Of a stretch of DNA of 64,000 nt, positions 19,784 through 32,300 are shown piece after piece (the first letter of the stretch is position 1; the number at the start of each line of letters is the position of its first letter). The notes beneath the pieces are model-generated. The model was not told the DNA's origin. It saw nothing but the letters and a program-made list of their open reading frames with translations, and searched no databases. The stretch spans positions 297,501 through 361,500 of the forward strand of contig JACEVL010000936.1 of assembly GCA_020284085.1 (NCBI GenBank). Direction: 5' to 3'. This DNA is from Aporrectodea caliginosa. Lineage: Eukaryota; Annelida; Clitellata; Crassiclitellata; Lumbricidae. The translations under genes and the position numbers were made by a program.

Positions 19784-21669
19784 AAAATCCAAATATAGAA
19801 AATAAAAATAAATTTACGAAATACAGAAACAAATTCAAATCCCTTAGGAAAATTGCAGAGAAGACTTATTATACGGCAGAATTTCTTAAGTGTCATAACG
19901 ACTTAAAAACCACTTGGAAACTGATCCGATCAGCGCTGCAGTTAGAAAATAACACTACTACAAGGATAAGTGCTATACAAATCGATGGTACTAGAATTGA
20001 GGACCCAGGCATAATAGCAAGCAAATTTAATGAGTACTTTATAAATTTACCTAGGGATTTAGCGAATAAAGTGCCCCCTACCGCGAAATCATTCCATGAA
20101 TACTTACCACAGACAGAATTAACTTCCATGGGAATCATTCCAACATCCCCGGAGGAACTATTAGGTATAGGCATGAACTTAAAAAAGTCCCACGCTAAAG
20201 GATTGGATGATATTGACCCATATATAGGACTGAAACACCTTCACTTAATCGCTCGACCTCTTGCAGAAATTATAAACAGCTCGTTACTACATGGAATTGT
20301 ACCAGAGTTATTAAAGACAGCAAAAGTGGTGCCCATTCTCAAAAAAGGGAATAAGGAACTTATAGTGAACTATAGACCCATATCAATTCTGCCATTTTAT
20401 GCTAAATTTCTCGAAAAGATCATGTATGATAGACTAAGTTGCTTCATACGTAAGAAAAATATAATACACCCATCCCAGCATGGATTTCAAGCGGGGCACT
20501 CGACATTTATGGCACTTTTAGAGATGGAGGAAATGGTTTCGAGGGCGATTGACAGTAATGAGTACTCTATCGGAGTGTTCCTAGACCTAGCCAAGGCCTT
20601 CGACACCGTCAATCATAGAATCTTGCTAAAAAAACTAAGTCACTATGGAATTAGGGGGACCCAGTTAAACTGGTTTAAAAGTTATCTAGAAGGTCGAACC
20701 CAATGTGTTGTATGTAATGGCTGTATTTCTGACATTGGGTACATTACGTCTGGTGTCCCCCAGGGCTCTAACCTGGGGCCACTTCTTTTCTTAATATACA
20801 TCAATGATCTGGCATCGGTATCACCAGACCTATACTTTATATTGTTTGCCGACGATACGAACCTAGTTTACTCTAATGCATCTCCGGAGGCCCTGATGGA
20901 AATTGTTAATCAAGACTTAACTAAAATAAATAATTGGTTTAATGCAAATAAGCTGACTCTTAACACTGATAAAACGAACTTTATAATCTTTAAGTCCCAC
21001 AGGAAAATTAAGCCAGTAAGTTGGGAATTGGTCCTAAATGGCAGTCCTATCGAGCAAGTAGACTCTACAAAATTCTTGGGAGTAATCATAGATCAGCACT
21101 TAACATGGAAGACTCACATTGATCATATAGCCTTAAAAATAGCTAAAAACATAGGTATACTGAGAAGAATAGCTTATTTGATTCCCGAAGATATAAAGAA
21201 ATCCCTTTATTATGCGTTAATATATCCCTACTTGAGTTACTGCAATTTCATTTGGGCATCAAACTATCCGTCAAGATTGCACAAGTTGATAATTCTACAA
21301 AATAAAGCAATTAAAATAGTTGCGGGGGTAGAGGCAAGAGCTAGCACTTATCCGATCTTCACGACACTAAAATTGTTAAATATAAATCAAATAAGAAACT
21401 ATCAAATAGCAGACCTCTTCCATCGCTTTGAAAATGGAGCTTTACCAATCTCTTTCGCAAATTACTTCTCAAAGACCTCGGACACGCATAACTATAACAC
21501 TAGAGGAGCATCATGTTACAGGCCCATCAAAACTCGTACAAATCTCAGATCGTTTAGTATTAAATCAACGGGGCCGCAGGTCTGGAATTCAATTCCACCT
21601 CACATACAGAAAGAGAAAAATAGGCATCACTTTAAGCAACTAATGAAAGAGTACCTATTAGTCACATGA
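19750..21669 (+). CDS. LINE copy 2: reverse transcriptase frame
   Basis: An intact frame that picks up directly after the A8 run. It carries 'VPILKKGNKELIVNYRPISI', 'QHGFQAGHSTFMALLEM', 'GVFLDLAKAFDTVNHRILL', 'SGVPQGSNLGPLLF', the catalytic 'ILFADDTNLVY' and 'LTLNTDKTNFIIF'. The thumb with 'YALIYPYLSYCNFIWA' and the 'STGPQVWNSIPPHIQKEK' end follow. All RT motifs 1-7 are present. A longer overlapping frame starts at an ATG at 19708 but its first residues are out of frame with the endonuclease. Confidence 0.9.
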   Translation, partial: QKKNLLYLKYLKNPNIENKNKFTKYRNKFKSLRKIAEKTYYTAEFLKCHNDLKTTWKLIRSALQLENNTTTRISAIQIDGTRIEDPGIIASKFNEYFINLPRDLANKVPPTAKSFHEYLPQTELTSMGIIPTSPEELLGIGMNLKKSHAKGLDDIDPYIGLKHLHLIARPLAEIINSSLLHGIVPELLKTAKVVPILKKGNKELIVNYRPISILPFYAKFLEKIMYDRLSCFIRKKNIIHPSQHGFQAGHSTFMALLEMEEMVSRAIDSNEYSIGVFLDLAKAFDTVNHRILLKKLSHYGIRGTQLNWFKSYLEGRTQCVVCNGCISDIGYITSGVPQGSNLGPLLFLIYINDLASVSPDLYFILFADDTNLVYSNASPEALMEIVNQDLTKINNWFNANKLTLNTDKTNFIIFKSHRKIKPVSWELVLNGSPIEQVDSTKFLGVIIDQHLTWKTHIDHIALKIAKNIGILRRIAYLIPEDIKKSLYYALIYPYLSYCNFIWASNYPSRLHKLIILQNKAIKIVAGVEARASTYPIFTTLKLLNINQIRNYQIADLFHRFENGALPISFANYFSKTSDTHNYNTRGASCYRPIKTRTNLRSFSIKSTGPQVWNSIPPHIQKEKNRHHFKQLMKEYLLVT

Positions 21670-22078
21670 GGAATCTACGGGGGATGGTCACTGACGGGGA
21701 AGGACACTAACGAACCGGGGGTTGCGGTGGGGAGAGTCACTCAGCACGGAGCGGGAATACGCATCAACTCTCCCATGTTATATGTTTAGCTGGAGAGACT
21801 ACTAGTTAAGCTAGACTAGGTTAATTAAGGAGTTCAATATAAAATAATATATAATGTTAGAAGAACCATCAAAGGACCTTTTGACAGACACTGTTGGGTA
21901 TCCCCGACTAGCGGGACCATCGGTCCCTTCGGGGACACCATTTGCCTCAACTGACAACGCTCTCGATGTATGAGCATATTATGTCAACTTTTTATGATGC
22001 ATTGTTTGTTAAACTCTGATGTTCAGTTGCTGCAGTTGATGCAATAAAGTTATTGATTGATTGATTGATTGATTGATA

Positions 22079-23220
22079 TAGGCCTATATATTTTAGTAAT
22101 GGGCCTATATTCATATATGCAACCTACAGTATATTAAAATATACTCTCTAGGCTATTGCATTTAACTGAACAATAACATACTTTTCAACTATAGGCGTAT
22201 ACTCTGAAGCGCACTTGTTTGTATCAGCGCTTTTGAAATGCACTAAATTGCGTTGGATTAAGCGTCATTGTGCATATTCACGCAAATATAGGCCTATTTT
22301 AAACACGTATGCCTGTATTCATACACGCAAAGACCTATGCATGTATATATAATGGGTAAGCTCCTGCAAACTACCCCGGAGATTTGGAGGGGGATGTGGC
22401 GCAGAGTGGAACTTCGAGCCTTAGGTGAGTATTTACAGCTACATACAGTATGTATCTGGAGAAACTCAAAGTGCGGCCTATAATAGCGTTAAAGGGTTAC
22501 CAGAAACAAAGCATATACCAGGTCCAGAATGACAGCGAAAGCAGAAACAACAAGGCCATAGTTTTAATTATCTTTCGCTGTTAAGCGGATCTATGTAGGC
22601 TATTTTTACGTACATGTATCAACATTCAACAGTACAGTAGTACTGATCGAAGCTTCTTTTCCCCGAGACTTTCCCGGTTGCTTTTACCCTTACTTCACCG
22701 TTTGTGCCATAGGTTCGATGACAAAGAAGAAAGAGCTTCGAAGATGACCCAATAATGATCAGTTCATGACAAATTTCTTTAGCATAAGCCTACGAAAATC
22801 GAAGTGGTCTATAAGAGTCACTTGGGACGGTTGTAGCCTACATCCGGTCTCCACTACTGAGGCTCCTATAGACTTGACTCTCGCTTCTGATCTGGAACAG
22901 ACACTTCGGATTTGATTTAATGCACCACCGATAACTACGCCGGTCTCACAGCCTTTTGTTAAAGGCACCGTCGAGAAGTGCTGGAGCCTCACAGCTCCGG
23001 TTAATAAGCTGCGGTGTCCCTGACGTGTCTCTTGGGTGGTGCTGATAAATTTCGGAGATTTAAGTTTGCATTTACATTACATTTCTCCGAGATATCATAT
23101 AGCCTAACCTAAGTTTCTGTACATCACATTCGTTCGAGATGGACCGTAACCTAGTTTTCTGTACAAGGCGGTTTAATAATTAGGCCAACTTCAGTATAGT
23201 CTACACTTGGTCGATAGGGC
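22079..23220. other. No gene recognised
   Basis: AT-rich DNA with many 'taggcctat' words at 22079-22330. A 77-residue minus frame at 22759-22992 has a faint KH-like look but no usable support. Confidence 0.4.
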
Positions 23221-23223
23221 CTA

Positions 23224-23311
23224 ATCAGCGATCAATGAAATTTTCAGATTTGTTACCTATCATAATTAGGCCTGATAGGTAACAAATCTGAAAATTTCAT
23301 TGATCGCTGAT
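23224..23311. repeat. Perfect 39-bp inverted repeat (hairpin)
   Basis: Left arm 23224-23262 and right arm 23273-23311 are perfect reverse complements, separated by a 10-bp loop (taattaggcc). It lies directly 5' of a truncated LINE. Confidence 0.95.
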
Positions 23312-23329
23312 AATTAATTAGGCCTAGCA

Positions 23330-23750
23330 GAATCTTGGTGCATGAAAAAGGAGGACGAGAGAAGACTCCTGGTGGCGGAGATGGGATGGCTACGAGGACT
23401 ACTGAATAGATCACGAAGAGAAAAGATACGGAATGAGGTGACACGAGAAGAACTGGGACAGAAGGAAACGATAGTGGAAAGAATAAAGAAACGAAGACTA
23501 ACATGGTATGGACATGTGATCAGGATGGAGAACGGAAGAATGCCGACAAAGGCGCTGCACGGAGAGGTGGAGGGAACAAGGAGCAGAGGACGTCAGAAGA
23601 AGAGATGGATAGATAACGTACTGGAGGACATAGAAGACAGAGGATGGGACTTAAAAAGGGCAATAGAACTCGCAAGAGACCGACCGAAATGGAGAAGTTT
23701 TGTTAGAGCCTCGTCGTCAGCGAATACTTGACGGAGGAGAAAGAAAGAGA
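23330..23750 (+). mobile_element. RTE-like LINE, 3' end (5' truncated)
   Basis: The open frame 23342-23731 reads 'VAEMGWLRGLLNRSRREKI', 'RRLTWYGHVIRMENGRMP', 'RSRGRQKKRWIDNVLEDI' and 'ELARDRPKWRSF'. This is the C-terminal segment that follows the RT thumb in RTE-like LINEs. No RT palm is present. 'aattaggccta' occurs just before (about 23315) and just after (about 23757) the piece and may be the target duplication. Confidence 0.8.
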
Positions 23751-24009
23751 AAGATAATTAGGCCTATACTATGATCTATAATCCCTGCAAGCGTGCCCAT
23801 GAATAATGTGTCCTATAAGATCATCAAGGCACCTCGAGGCCTCAATACGTAAGGATCCCCGCTCGCATACCGAGGGTTGGCTTATTGCAGACATTTGAAA
23901 CATCGGGCTAACGGGGTCCGTACAGAAGGCGGTTCAGGGCATGCATGACACCTATTCATAAGAGCAGCGGTGGTTCGAAAGTTCTCACTGAAGAACATTG
24001 ACAAATGAG

Positions 24010-25185
24010 TACGCCTAGGGTCAAGGATTGGCTGCACCATGCATTGACAGCAGTGTTCTTCCGTCTGATTCTGTCTCTCGTCACCTCAATAACTGATCAA
24101 CTGATGAATCAGTCCACTACTTAATGCTACCAGTCCACGCCATTTTGGATCTTCCTTGATCTCTTGATCTTGGAACTGTGCTTTGGATAATCTCGTTCTC
24201 CATTTTCCGCAGTGCATACCCGAATATGAGTGTTCTCTGATCAATCAGACTGCTTGTCTACTCCCTGTAGGCCTAGCCTTGACCGAATCCCTACCACACT
24301 CAGTTCTCACTTATTAGTGAGGTAAGATATGGAAATATATCAGCCTGTTCCAACCGTCTGCTTTGCAACCTGTTATCAAACGTGGTAGGCCTACCATTTA
24401 CTACAATAGTCCGGTGTTAATTTCCACATTAATCAACAGACTCCGTTGCTAGTTGCCCGGTCGAAACATTTCACTAATCTCCTGTACCGAGTTCACCCAC
24501 AGAACAACGTCATACGCATATCGCAGATGTTTAGGCCTACTCCTTCTTTCCCCTATTTGAATACCACCGTCAAAACCATCCATCCATGATCCAGAGCTTT
24601 CTTCCTAGGGGCCGTCCATAAATGACGTCACGCTATTTTGGCCGATTTTTAACTCCCCCCTCCCCCCTCGTCACACTTCGTCACAAAAAGTAAGACCCCT
24701 CTCTGAAAATGACGTCACAAAGCGCTGACCCCCTAAAACCAATTTCCATGGCGAACCAAAATGCTCCTTCATGGAACAAATAGCGAAAGCATGAATATTT
24801 TAAAATCTAACGGTGACCAAATATTGAAATAATTAGAAAATTATTAACAATGGTGCCCGTATACATTAAAATAATTAAAAAAAATAATGAAAATTTAATC
24901 CTCAAAATTAGTGCTGTTATTATTAGAATTAAATTGTTGTTAATTGTTAAATTTAATAACATAGACCTGGTGTGACGTCAAACTACGCAGACCCCCACCT
25001 CCATGTCACACATCGTCACAAATTTCCGACCCCCCTCCCCCTAGGTGCGTGACGTCATTTATGGACGGCCCCCTACACCATTTAAGTACTATAGGCCTAA
25101 TGCTCATAACCAACTCTGTCGTGATGTTGAATAGGTATGGTGAGATCAGACAACATAGGGTAGGCCTATTAGGCTATCGGGATAG
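24010..25185 (-). mobile_element. RTE-like LINE, decayed, split by a MITE
   Basis: Read on the minus strand from 25185: 'LISPYLFNITTELVMS' (RT), then the MITE 25072-24608, then 'FDGGIQIGERR' and 'PKHLRYAYDVVLWVNSVQE', where the catalytic YADD is now YAYD. The end is 'KMAWTGSIK', a stop, 'WTDSS' and 'DGRTLLSMHGAANP', the usual C-terminus of the class. Stops and shifts make it non-coding. Confidence 0.75.
24608..25072. mobile_element. 465-bp MITE with perfect 26-bp inverted ends
   Basis: Both ends start ggggccgtccataaatgacg and match as perfect 26-bp inverted repeats. The target duplication is cta (24605-24607, 25073-25075). There is no coding capacity. The element holds four tgacgtca palindromes, one in each end and two internal. 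The superfamily is not settled by eye. Confidence 0.9.
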
Positions 25186-26173
25186 CAATGCTAAATGATA
25201 AAAACAACAACCGTGACAAGCGAGACGATAAATGAAACCCGAGGATTTAATCCTTTGTCATTTCAATCACATTCATACAGTAATAAAATAAAACAATTAA
25301 TAAAAATAGGAATTATTAATAATACAATTAATACAAATAATTGAATAATAAATTAATACGAATAAACAAGCAGACCTGAACTTAGTACTCAGCTTAATTG
25401 TAGAGCTCGACGTGTCTACCAAGCAGGTCGAACTGTAACGTCGAACTGAGCCAAAGCAAGATCCAGACTACGTTGAAACCTCCTTCGATTTCGAATACCG
25501 TACAGGTTGCTGGTAGGCCTACTTGCATCGGAGCTAAAGTGAAGATCCTGTCTATTGTCGAGTAAATCCATTTTCCTCCTGTCAGGAGCCAACCTAATCT
25601 AGGCCTACTAACTTCAATGACGCCGTCATCATAATGTCGAAGACCTCATCGATGAACAGTTAGAGTGAAATCGCAACAAAAACTTCCAATCGATTTGGAG
25701 ACATCCGGACAAATCCCGACAGATCAGAGAAACGAGAAACCAGGCCACGGTGCATAATCAAGGCGAAAGAGAGCAGGAGTCTTCAGTTTAGACCGAATGA
25801 CATCAAAGAATGAAGAGAACGAACTGAAACAGGTCCTTCACATGTCCTAATGCAATATGTGCAAAGACCTTCCCTGGTTCAGACAGAACGGGATTTTACA
25901 TTCCCTTCTGCTCCCCTTTCCTTTGTAGAACAAAGAGTACAACGTCTCTTCTTCAATCCTCTGGGATTATGCAATAATAATAAATACAAATACTAACAGT
26001 AATATTGTAATAATAATATTAGTAATACAGAAATTGTACAACTACTAATACCAATAATAAATACTAATAATAAACAGGATGGTGTTGCTTATAAAATCAT
26101 AACAGTTAATCTCTGGCAATTAAGGCAACGGGTAACGAGATCTCGATTCCCAATTTTACAGATGCTGTCCCGG
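25186..26173. other. Region downstream of DENND3; repeat D at 25605-25780
   Basis: AT-rich DNA (attaat runs at 25270-25370 and 25970-26075) with one repeat D copy. Immediately 3' of the DENND3 stop I see no clear polyadenylation signal close by; on the minus strand an aataaa occurs near 26060-26070. Confidence 0.4.
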
Positions 26174-26371
26174 TCATCCGTTTGCTTTTGCCGTCCATCG
26201 CCAGATGGCCACTTTACCGTCCAGACTGCCCGCTGCAGTGACCACCAGTTGCTTTCCAGCATTGACACTGACAGAGCGAATAGCGTCCATATGTGCAGTC
26301 AATTCGCAGTCCAGTGAATAAGTGTCGGCGTCAAAGATGTGAATGACTCCCTGCTTTGAACCGACCCAGAC
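26174..26371 (-). CDS. DENND3: DENND3 exon 23 (last; aa 1169-1233)
   Basis: Reads 'VWVGSKQGVIHIFDADTYS', 'ELTAHMDAIRSV' and 'GSLDGKVAIWRW', ending at a tga (26176-26174). Exons 22 and 23 start with the same V-W-x-G strand, a blade-per-exon layout. Confidence 0.94.
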   Translation of the reverse strand, partial: VWVGSKQGVIHIFDADTYSLDCELTAHMDAIRSVSVNAGKQLVVTAAGSLDGKVAIWRWTAKANG

Positions 26372-29300
26372 CTATTGACGCGAAAAATCATTTATCAAGT
26401 TTTCTGGTGGCACTGATTTGAACAATAACAATACTAAGGCCAAAAAAATATAGGTGTGTTTTCGGTAACAGTGGTTTAAAAATCTGGGTAGGTAGGTAGG
26501 AAAACATTTTTATTTTGTAAAATATTTTTATGCAATGCTGCATCGTTGTATAATAATAAACGGATATATCGTCATCATATTTCACCTAGATGGGAAAAAA
26601 ATATTTTTATGCAATGGAAAGCAATGTTATCAATGTCGCAAAGGTTAAATTCACGTGCCAAAAAACATATTTTCACAAAATTTTCCCAGTCGGGCCTAAA
26701 AAAGTGACTCGGTCGGGTTACCGGAAACACAATATTATTTTGTTTTGGCCTAATACTAATACTACTACTACTACTAATAATAATATTTTTCAATTCCTGA
26801 AAGATTATATGTACCTCGACCTTGGAAAAAAATAATAGGCCCTGATACTGCCTTGCTCACATAATTATTGGAAGATAAAAGGGAGGTCTGATGGCATATG
26901 TGCCCAGATGGTGCAACCCTCATACCCTGGCAGGTGGAGGGGCTCTAATCTGGTATGTGACAGTTGCAAATCCACATATAAATTTTACTCCTTTGAAGCT
27001 TATTCAAGTCCCAAGGTATCAGCTACTTTGTTTAAAATTACAACAAACATAGAAGCAATACAATTCTAACAAGAATAAATAAAGAAAAATAAAAGCAATA
27101 CAATAAAAAGTATAATTTATTAGTTAGTTAATGGATTAATTAGATAAAAACAGATAATTAATTATTTAGTTAACTAGTTGCTTAATTAGTTTCTTAATTA
27201 CTTAATCGGTTAATAAAGAAAATAAATCAACCAATTTATCAATCAATCAGTTAGTTAGTTAATATTTACTGCTACAAGTCCTATTGCTGTGAATAATAAT
27301 AATTATATTCATTTATTGAGAAAGACAACTCTGATTGGCACACCGCAACCAGGTACAATGTCATAGAGTTTAGAGAAATATAAGGATTTTCTTCTAACCT
27401 TGTTCTGAACACAAACAACGAATCCTACTCCACGTCCGATGATGCTGAAGTTGGTTTTCAGCTGCAGGGACTCTGCATCACAGATGAGAACGCGACCCCT
27501 GCGTTCACATCCGATCCAGACCTAACAACAAGTAACAACACCGAGATTCAAAGAGAGTTGCAACGGTCAAGAGTCACACATATGAAAATGGACACATAGA
27601 CGAAACAAAATATGGAGAGACAGACAGATAGATAGACACACACACGGACAAACAGGCAAACGCACACACACACAGACAAACACACATACAGACGAACAGA
27701 CAAACACACAGACAGAAAACTGTAAACAGACTGAGGTAAATGTAGACAGTCTGTTGACAGACAGACAGACAGAGACAGAGACAAAGCAACAGACATACAT
27801 AGAGACAGATATCATCCGATCAGACATCATCCGATCAGATCAGATTGCACTGATCAATAGTTACACTACATAAAACTAATTAGCGTTCATTGCATAATTA
27901 CGTAACGCTCCAGGGTGGGTGGGTGGGGTCCTTGAAAACGTTACGAAAAGTTAGGTGGGTGGGTGGGTGGAGCTTCAAGATACTCGCCCGGATATTACGC
28001 GTTCACATAGTAAATCTTAAATTATTTTTCGCAGCAATAAATACGTAACGCTGTCTGGGGAAACGTTACGAAGCCTTATATGGTGAGTGGGTCAAAAACG
28101 GTCATTTTCGGCATTACGTATTTATGCAATGACCCCTAACAACAATTCATTAATTGCTTATTATATATAACACTAGATGTTTGCCCGTCCTAAGACAGTT
28201 AAAAACAATTTGAGAATGTCAAGAGATGCGTCTTCTCGTGTGATGATCGACGTAAGTCTTCTCCCTTTCTCCTTCCTCTCCCTCCTTCTCCTCCCTTTTC
28301 CTCCCTCCCTCCTCCCTCCTCCCCGTACTTCTCTCCGTCCGTCCCGGCCGTCCGTACCTCCTTCCCTCCCTTCAACGTCCGTCCCTCCCCCACGTCTCTC
28401 CGGCGATCGTGCGTGTCTTCTCCCTCCCTCCCTCCCTTCCTCCTTCCCTCCCTCCATCCATTCCTCCATACCTCCTTCCTTCCCTTCAACGTCCGTCCCT
28501 CCTTCCCCACGTCTTTCGCGACGATCGTGCGTGTCTTCTCCTCCCGACCTTCCTCCTTCTCTCCCTTCATTCCTTCCTCCGTACCTCCTTCTCTCCCTTC
28601 AACGTCCCTCCCTCCCTCCGTCCGTCCGTCAGTCCCTCTCTCCATTCGTCCGTCAGTCCCTCCCTCCCTCCCTCCCCGTACTTTCTCTGCCGTCTGTCCC
28701 GGCCGTCCGTATCTCCTTCCCTCCCTTAAACATCCGTCCCTCCCTCCCCCACGTCTCTCGTGGCGATCGAGTGTGTCTTTTCCCTTCCACATGTCGTGTT
28801 GCATTATCTTGCGTTGCTATGACAGCGTATTTATTTGGATATTCATTCATTCATTCATTTCAGAGATTTATATAGCGCCCCTTCAAGATTATCTACTCAG
28901 AAGCGCTCCCGACTCAACCCCGGCTGACGTGGAATGACGTAAGCCATATTGTCGATAACAGCGTTACAGGCTTCAGAAACACCTTCAGATGCACGCACGC
29001 AGAGAGATTTCTGTTCTCTTATATTATTAATTTATGCTGTGGACAGCTGTACTGCGAACCAACCTCATTTCGAGAAGTGATTGCAAAGCATTCGAGGTGA
29101 GGAGCACCCTGATCAGGGAACGACGTCCTGGCTAGCACGGTCCCATCAGAAGACATGGACAATAGCTCATCACGAGTACCTGAGAAACAGGTATCAACAG
29201 GTGAGAAAAAGACGAGAAAAAAGCAAAAACAAGCAACATGCATGATATCAGTAGAAAAATAGAAGAGAAATAAGTAAAACACAGAGGATTTTCATGTGAG

Positions 29301-32300
29301 ACACAGATGATATTAAGGTAAGACATAGGTGATATTACATCTGATGCGCAGGTGAGATAATGGGGACATGCAGGTGATGCATAGGTAGGATATAGGTGAT
29401 ATGCAGATAACTGTGCACAGGTAAAGATGTAGGCGATATGCAGGCAAGCAATAAGTGACATATAGGCAACAGGTAACTTAAGGGTAATAAATAGGTAATA
29501 TGTTTGAAAATACTAAAAATTCTTGTTCTGCACAACTTACAACTAATATTTACTTTGAAGTGAAAGCAAAAGTGAAAGCAAAGTTGGAAATGAAGATCAG
29601 AGGAAATTGAAAACAAAATCGAAAGCAAAATTGAAAGCAAAGCCAGAGCAGAATCGAAGTGAAAGTCTAAACAAAAGTCAGAGCAAATCAAAGTGAAAGC
29701 AAAATTCACAATTAAAAAGTGAAAGTATGAAGAAAAAGTTAAACTGAAAGGAAAACTGAGGTATATAGCCACTTACAGCACCACAGTCGGTCTTTGTCGT
29801 ATGAAATTTGACTTGGAACTCTATTGGTGACTTGTAGATCTCTGATCTTGACCCTTGTCTCTGCATTCCACACAATAATTTTCCCCGCAGCATCAACTGA
29901 GTACACAAACCTTTGGCAAACAAATCAAGATGGAATTGCTAAGGCAGTTCAGGTGCCAAAATCAGATATCATGAAATAAGTTCATTAAAAAGCAATATTC
30001 AACTAAGTATCAAAGTAAAACCTACTAAATACACTAATTTGCTCATTCCCTAACCTGCGGGATACCCAAATTTTGTATTTCTTATTTCTTATGCTTTGAC
30101 TGTCTTGAATCAAAATTTGAAGATTAAAATTAAAAATCTATACTAAACTACCCCTAACCCATTCTTTCATATCCAAGAAATAACTGCTGATTCAGGAAAA
30201 ATTTCTAAAATATAAATTAAGAAAGCAAAATATTAATATTAATTGAAATTAAATTTGCCTCTATGGACTGAATTTAAAGCTTTACATATTATTTCCACCC
30301 TACTATTTCAGTCTTGAGATATATACCTTATAATATAGAAGTATTTAATATTAAAAAAACCAGAACTAATAAAAAAATTAAAAACAAAATATTGCACCTG
30401 GTGTCAGTTGACAAGGTCATGTCGACAACGCCCTCCGTATGACCTGGAAGGACATGGCTACAGGAGATCTGGGTTAGATTTTCAATAATGTAGATGGCCT
30501 GGTCCCATGATCCGGCCCAAATCTGGCCTGCTCGGCACTGAAGCAGGCATGTCTGCAATCAAAAGTTTCCATATTATCATAGTCAATATTATCATAATAT
30601 TATCAATGTATTTAGCCAAAGGATTACATTATTAACCATATTGTCATTATTATCCATATCTTTAACCAAAATGATCAAAATATTATTAGTACCATTCCCT
30701 CCCACAAAAGCTGAGACATAGATTTCTAGGGGAATTCAATTCTTTGACGTCATTCACATCTAAACTTAAACATGTCTCTTTCAATTTGCATACCTACAAG
30801 TGGCCTGAATCTGTTTCTCTGATCTATCTGATTCTGACCTGGCTTCACCAATGAATTCTAATATTGTGTAATTGTAATCTCCACACTTCTAAAGCGCTTC
30901 TCAAAAGCCAATCAATCAATATTCCTTTAATTCAATCAATCCAGCTGTCATGAACGCAACTGGTTACAAGTAACACCAAATAGCCGTAGAGCCAAGCTTG
31001 AGTAAGTTACCAGAAAAAACCAAGCGTTTCAACTCGCACAATGGCTGCAAAACCACGAAAAACAAGTGACGCTAAATTTGAGCGGCAGCCTGTTAGGTGC
31101 ACTCAGATGCCAAGAAAAGGACACTAGCCTGGGGGGCCCAATAGCGCATTGGGGGGCCCGATAGCGCATTGGATAACAAACTGGCATGGAGAAGTGAGAG
31201 GTATCGAGTTCGAGTCCCGTAGGGCGGACATGCTTTGTAGGCTGCTATTAGCGCTGTATATTGCAGGCTGTCTGTTCTGTTAGTAGTTCAGATTTATGTC
31301 TTCTGTCATTTGTGTTCGTGTGAATTGTTTCAATTGCATACTGAACACTGTAACAGGTTGCGTTAGTAGTAAAGATTTATGTCTTCTGAGATTTAACTCA
31401 AAGCGACCATAGATCGAACACTTGGGCATCCTGATAATACGGCGCAATAGAAGTCATTAGCTTAGTTAAACAAGACTAAATTATTGTCAATATTTTTAAC
31501 CAGAAAGATTGCATAATTAACAATACATGCACTTATTAACACAGAGAGTCATAAATGTTTTATCTCTCAAATGGTCGCATAATTTCCAACATCACCGGTA
31601 TTTTGTAACTTACCATTTTGTTCTGTGATAGGAACAGATGATGCTCCAACATCGGTGCATCCATGTCGAAGACATCCACTTTTCCACTCCCCATACCACA
31701 AAAGATTCTGGCACTTACGATCTCTGGATCAACATTGTTCTTTCCACCATCTCCAAAAACAGTAGAAACAATCGATGTAATAATCATACATCTGGGACCA
31801 GTGGCGTAACAACCTAGTCGGGGGCCCTTGGACACTCTAAGCCTGGGACCCTTACCCATTAACGAGACTAAGGAGTGAAAATAATGAGGAGGAGGAATGA
31901 GGCGGAACAGCCCATTAAACTAGCCCTGAGGCAGCCATGAGTATGAAGTGTTACCAACTTCATTTTCTTAGCCTTGGCATATATGAGGGTGGGTGGCCAG
32001 TCCTTTCCCTTGCCATCTCTTCTTCCCACCGACAGTGAATGGTCAGTGTACTCATTATAGCTGAGTTTGATAGGGGCGTACGTGGAGCAGAAATCTCGAA
32101 CCAAATTTCCCCCTTGGCGGGATTGATCCCCCGACCTTTCGAATGGTACGGTAGTCCAAGATGCTAACCATTACACCATCTAGCTATTTCAAACTGCAGT
32201 TAGGTAAAAAAAAAAGAGCGTGTTAATAATCCATGGTTCAAGTCACATTAATAGTTCAAGACAGAACAAGAATAAGCTACAACCGAAATGTATTGGCCAA

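Larger units (their letters stand above)
18563..22078 (+). mobile_element. CR1-group non-LTR retrotransposon, copy 2
   Basis: A second near-complete LINE: endonuclease and RT frames, a 3' UTR with a 'gcgggaccatcggtcccttc' hairpin also seen in copy 1 ('gcgggaccttcggcccctt'), and a (ttga)n tail at 22050-22078. The 5' end is uncertain. The coding region is broken only by a frameshift in an A8 run at 19753. Confidence 0.9.

Noticed and set aside
18563..22078. An endogenous retrovirus for the two large RT frames
   Set aside because: No LTRs, protease, integrase or RNase H. The APE endonuclease upstream of RT and the simple-repeat tail identify non-LTR elements.
22759..22992. A minus frame with 'GVVIGGALNQIRSVCSRSEA', faintly KH-like
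   Set aside because: The GxxG loop pattern is incomplete, splice sites are not convincing and no second exon was found.
28173..28937. Frames of 98-232 residues rich in Pro/Ser or Gly/Arg/Glu
   Set aside because: They are translations of a ctccct minisatellite within a DENND3 intron.
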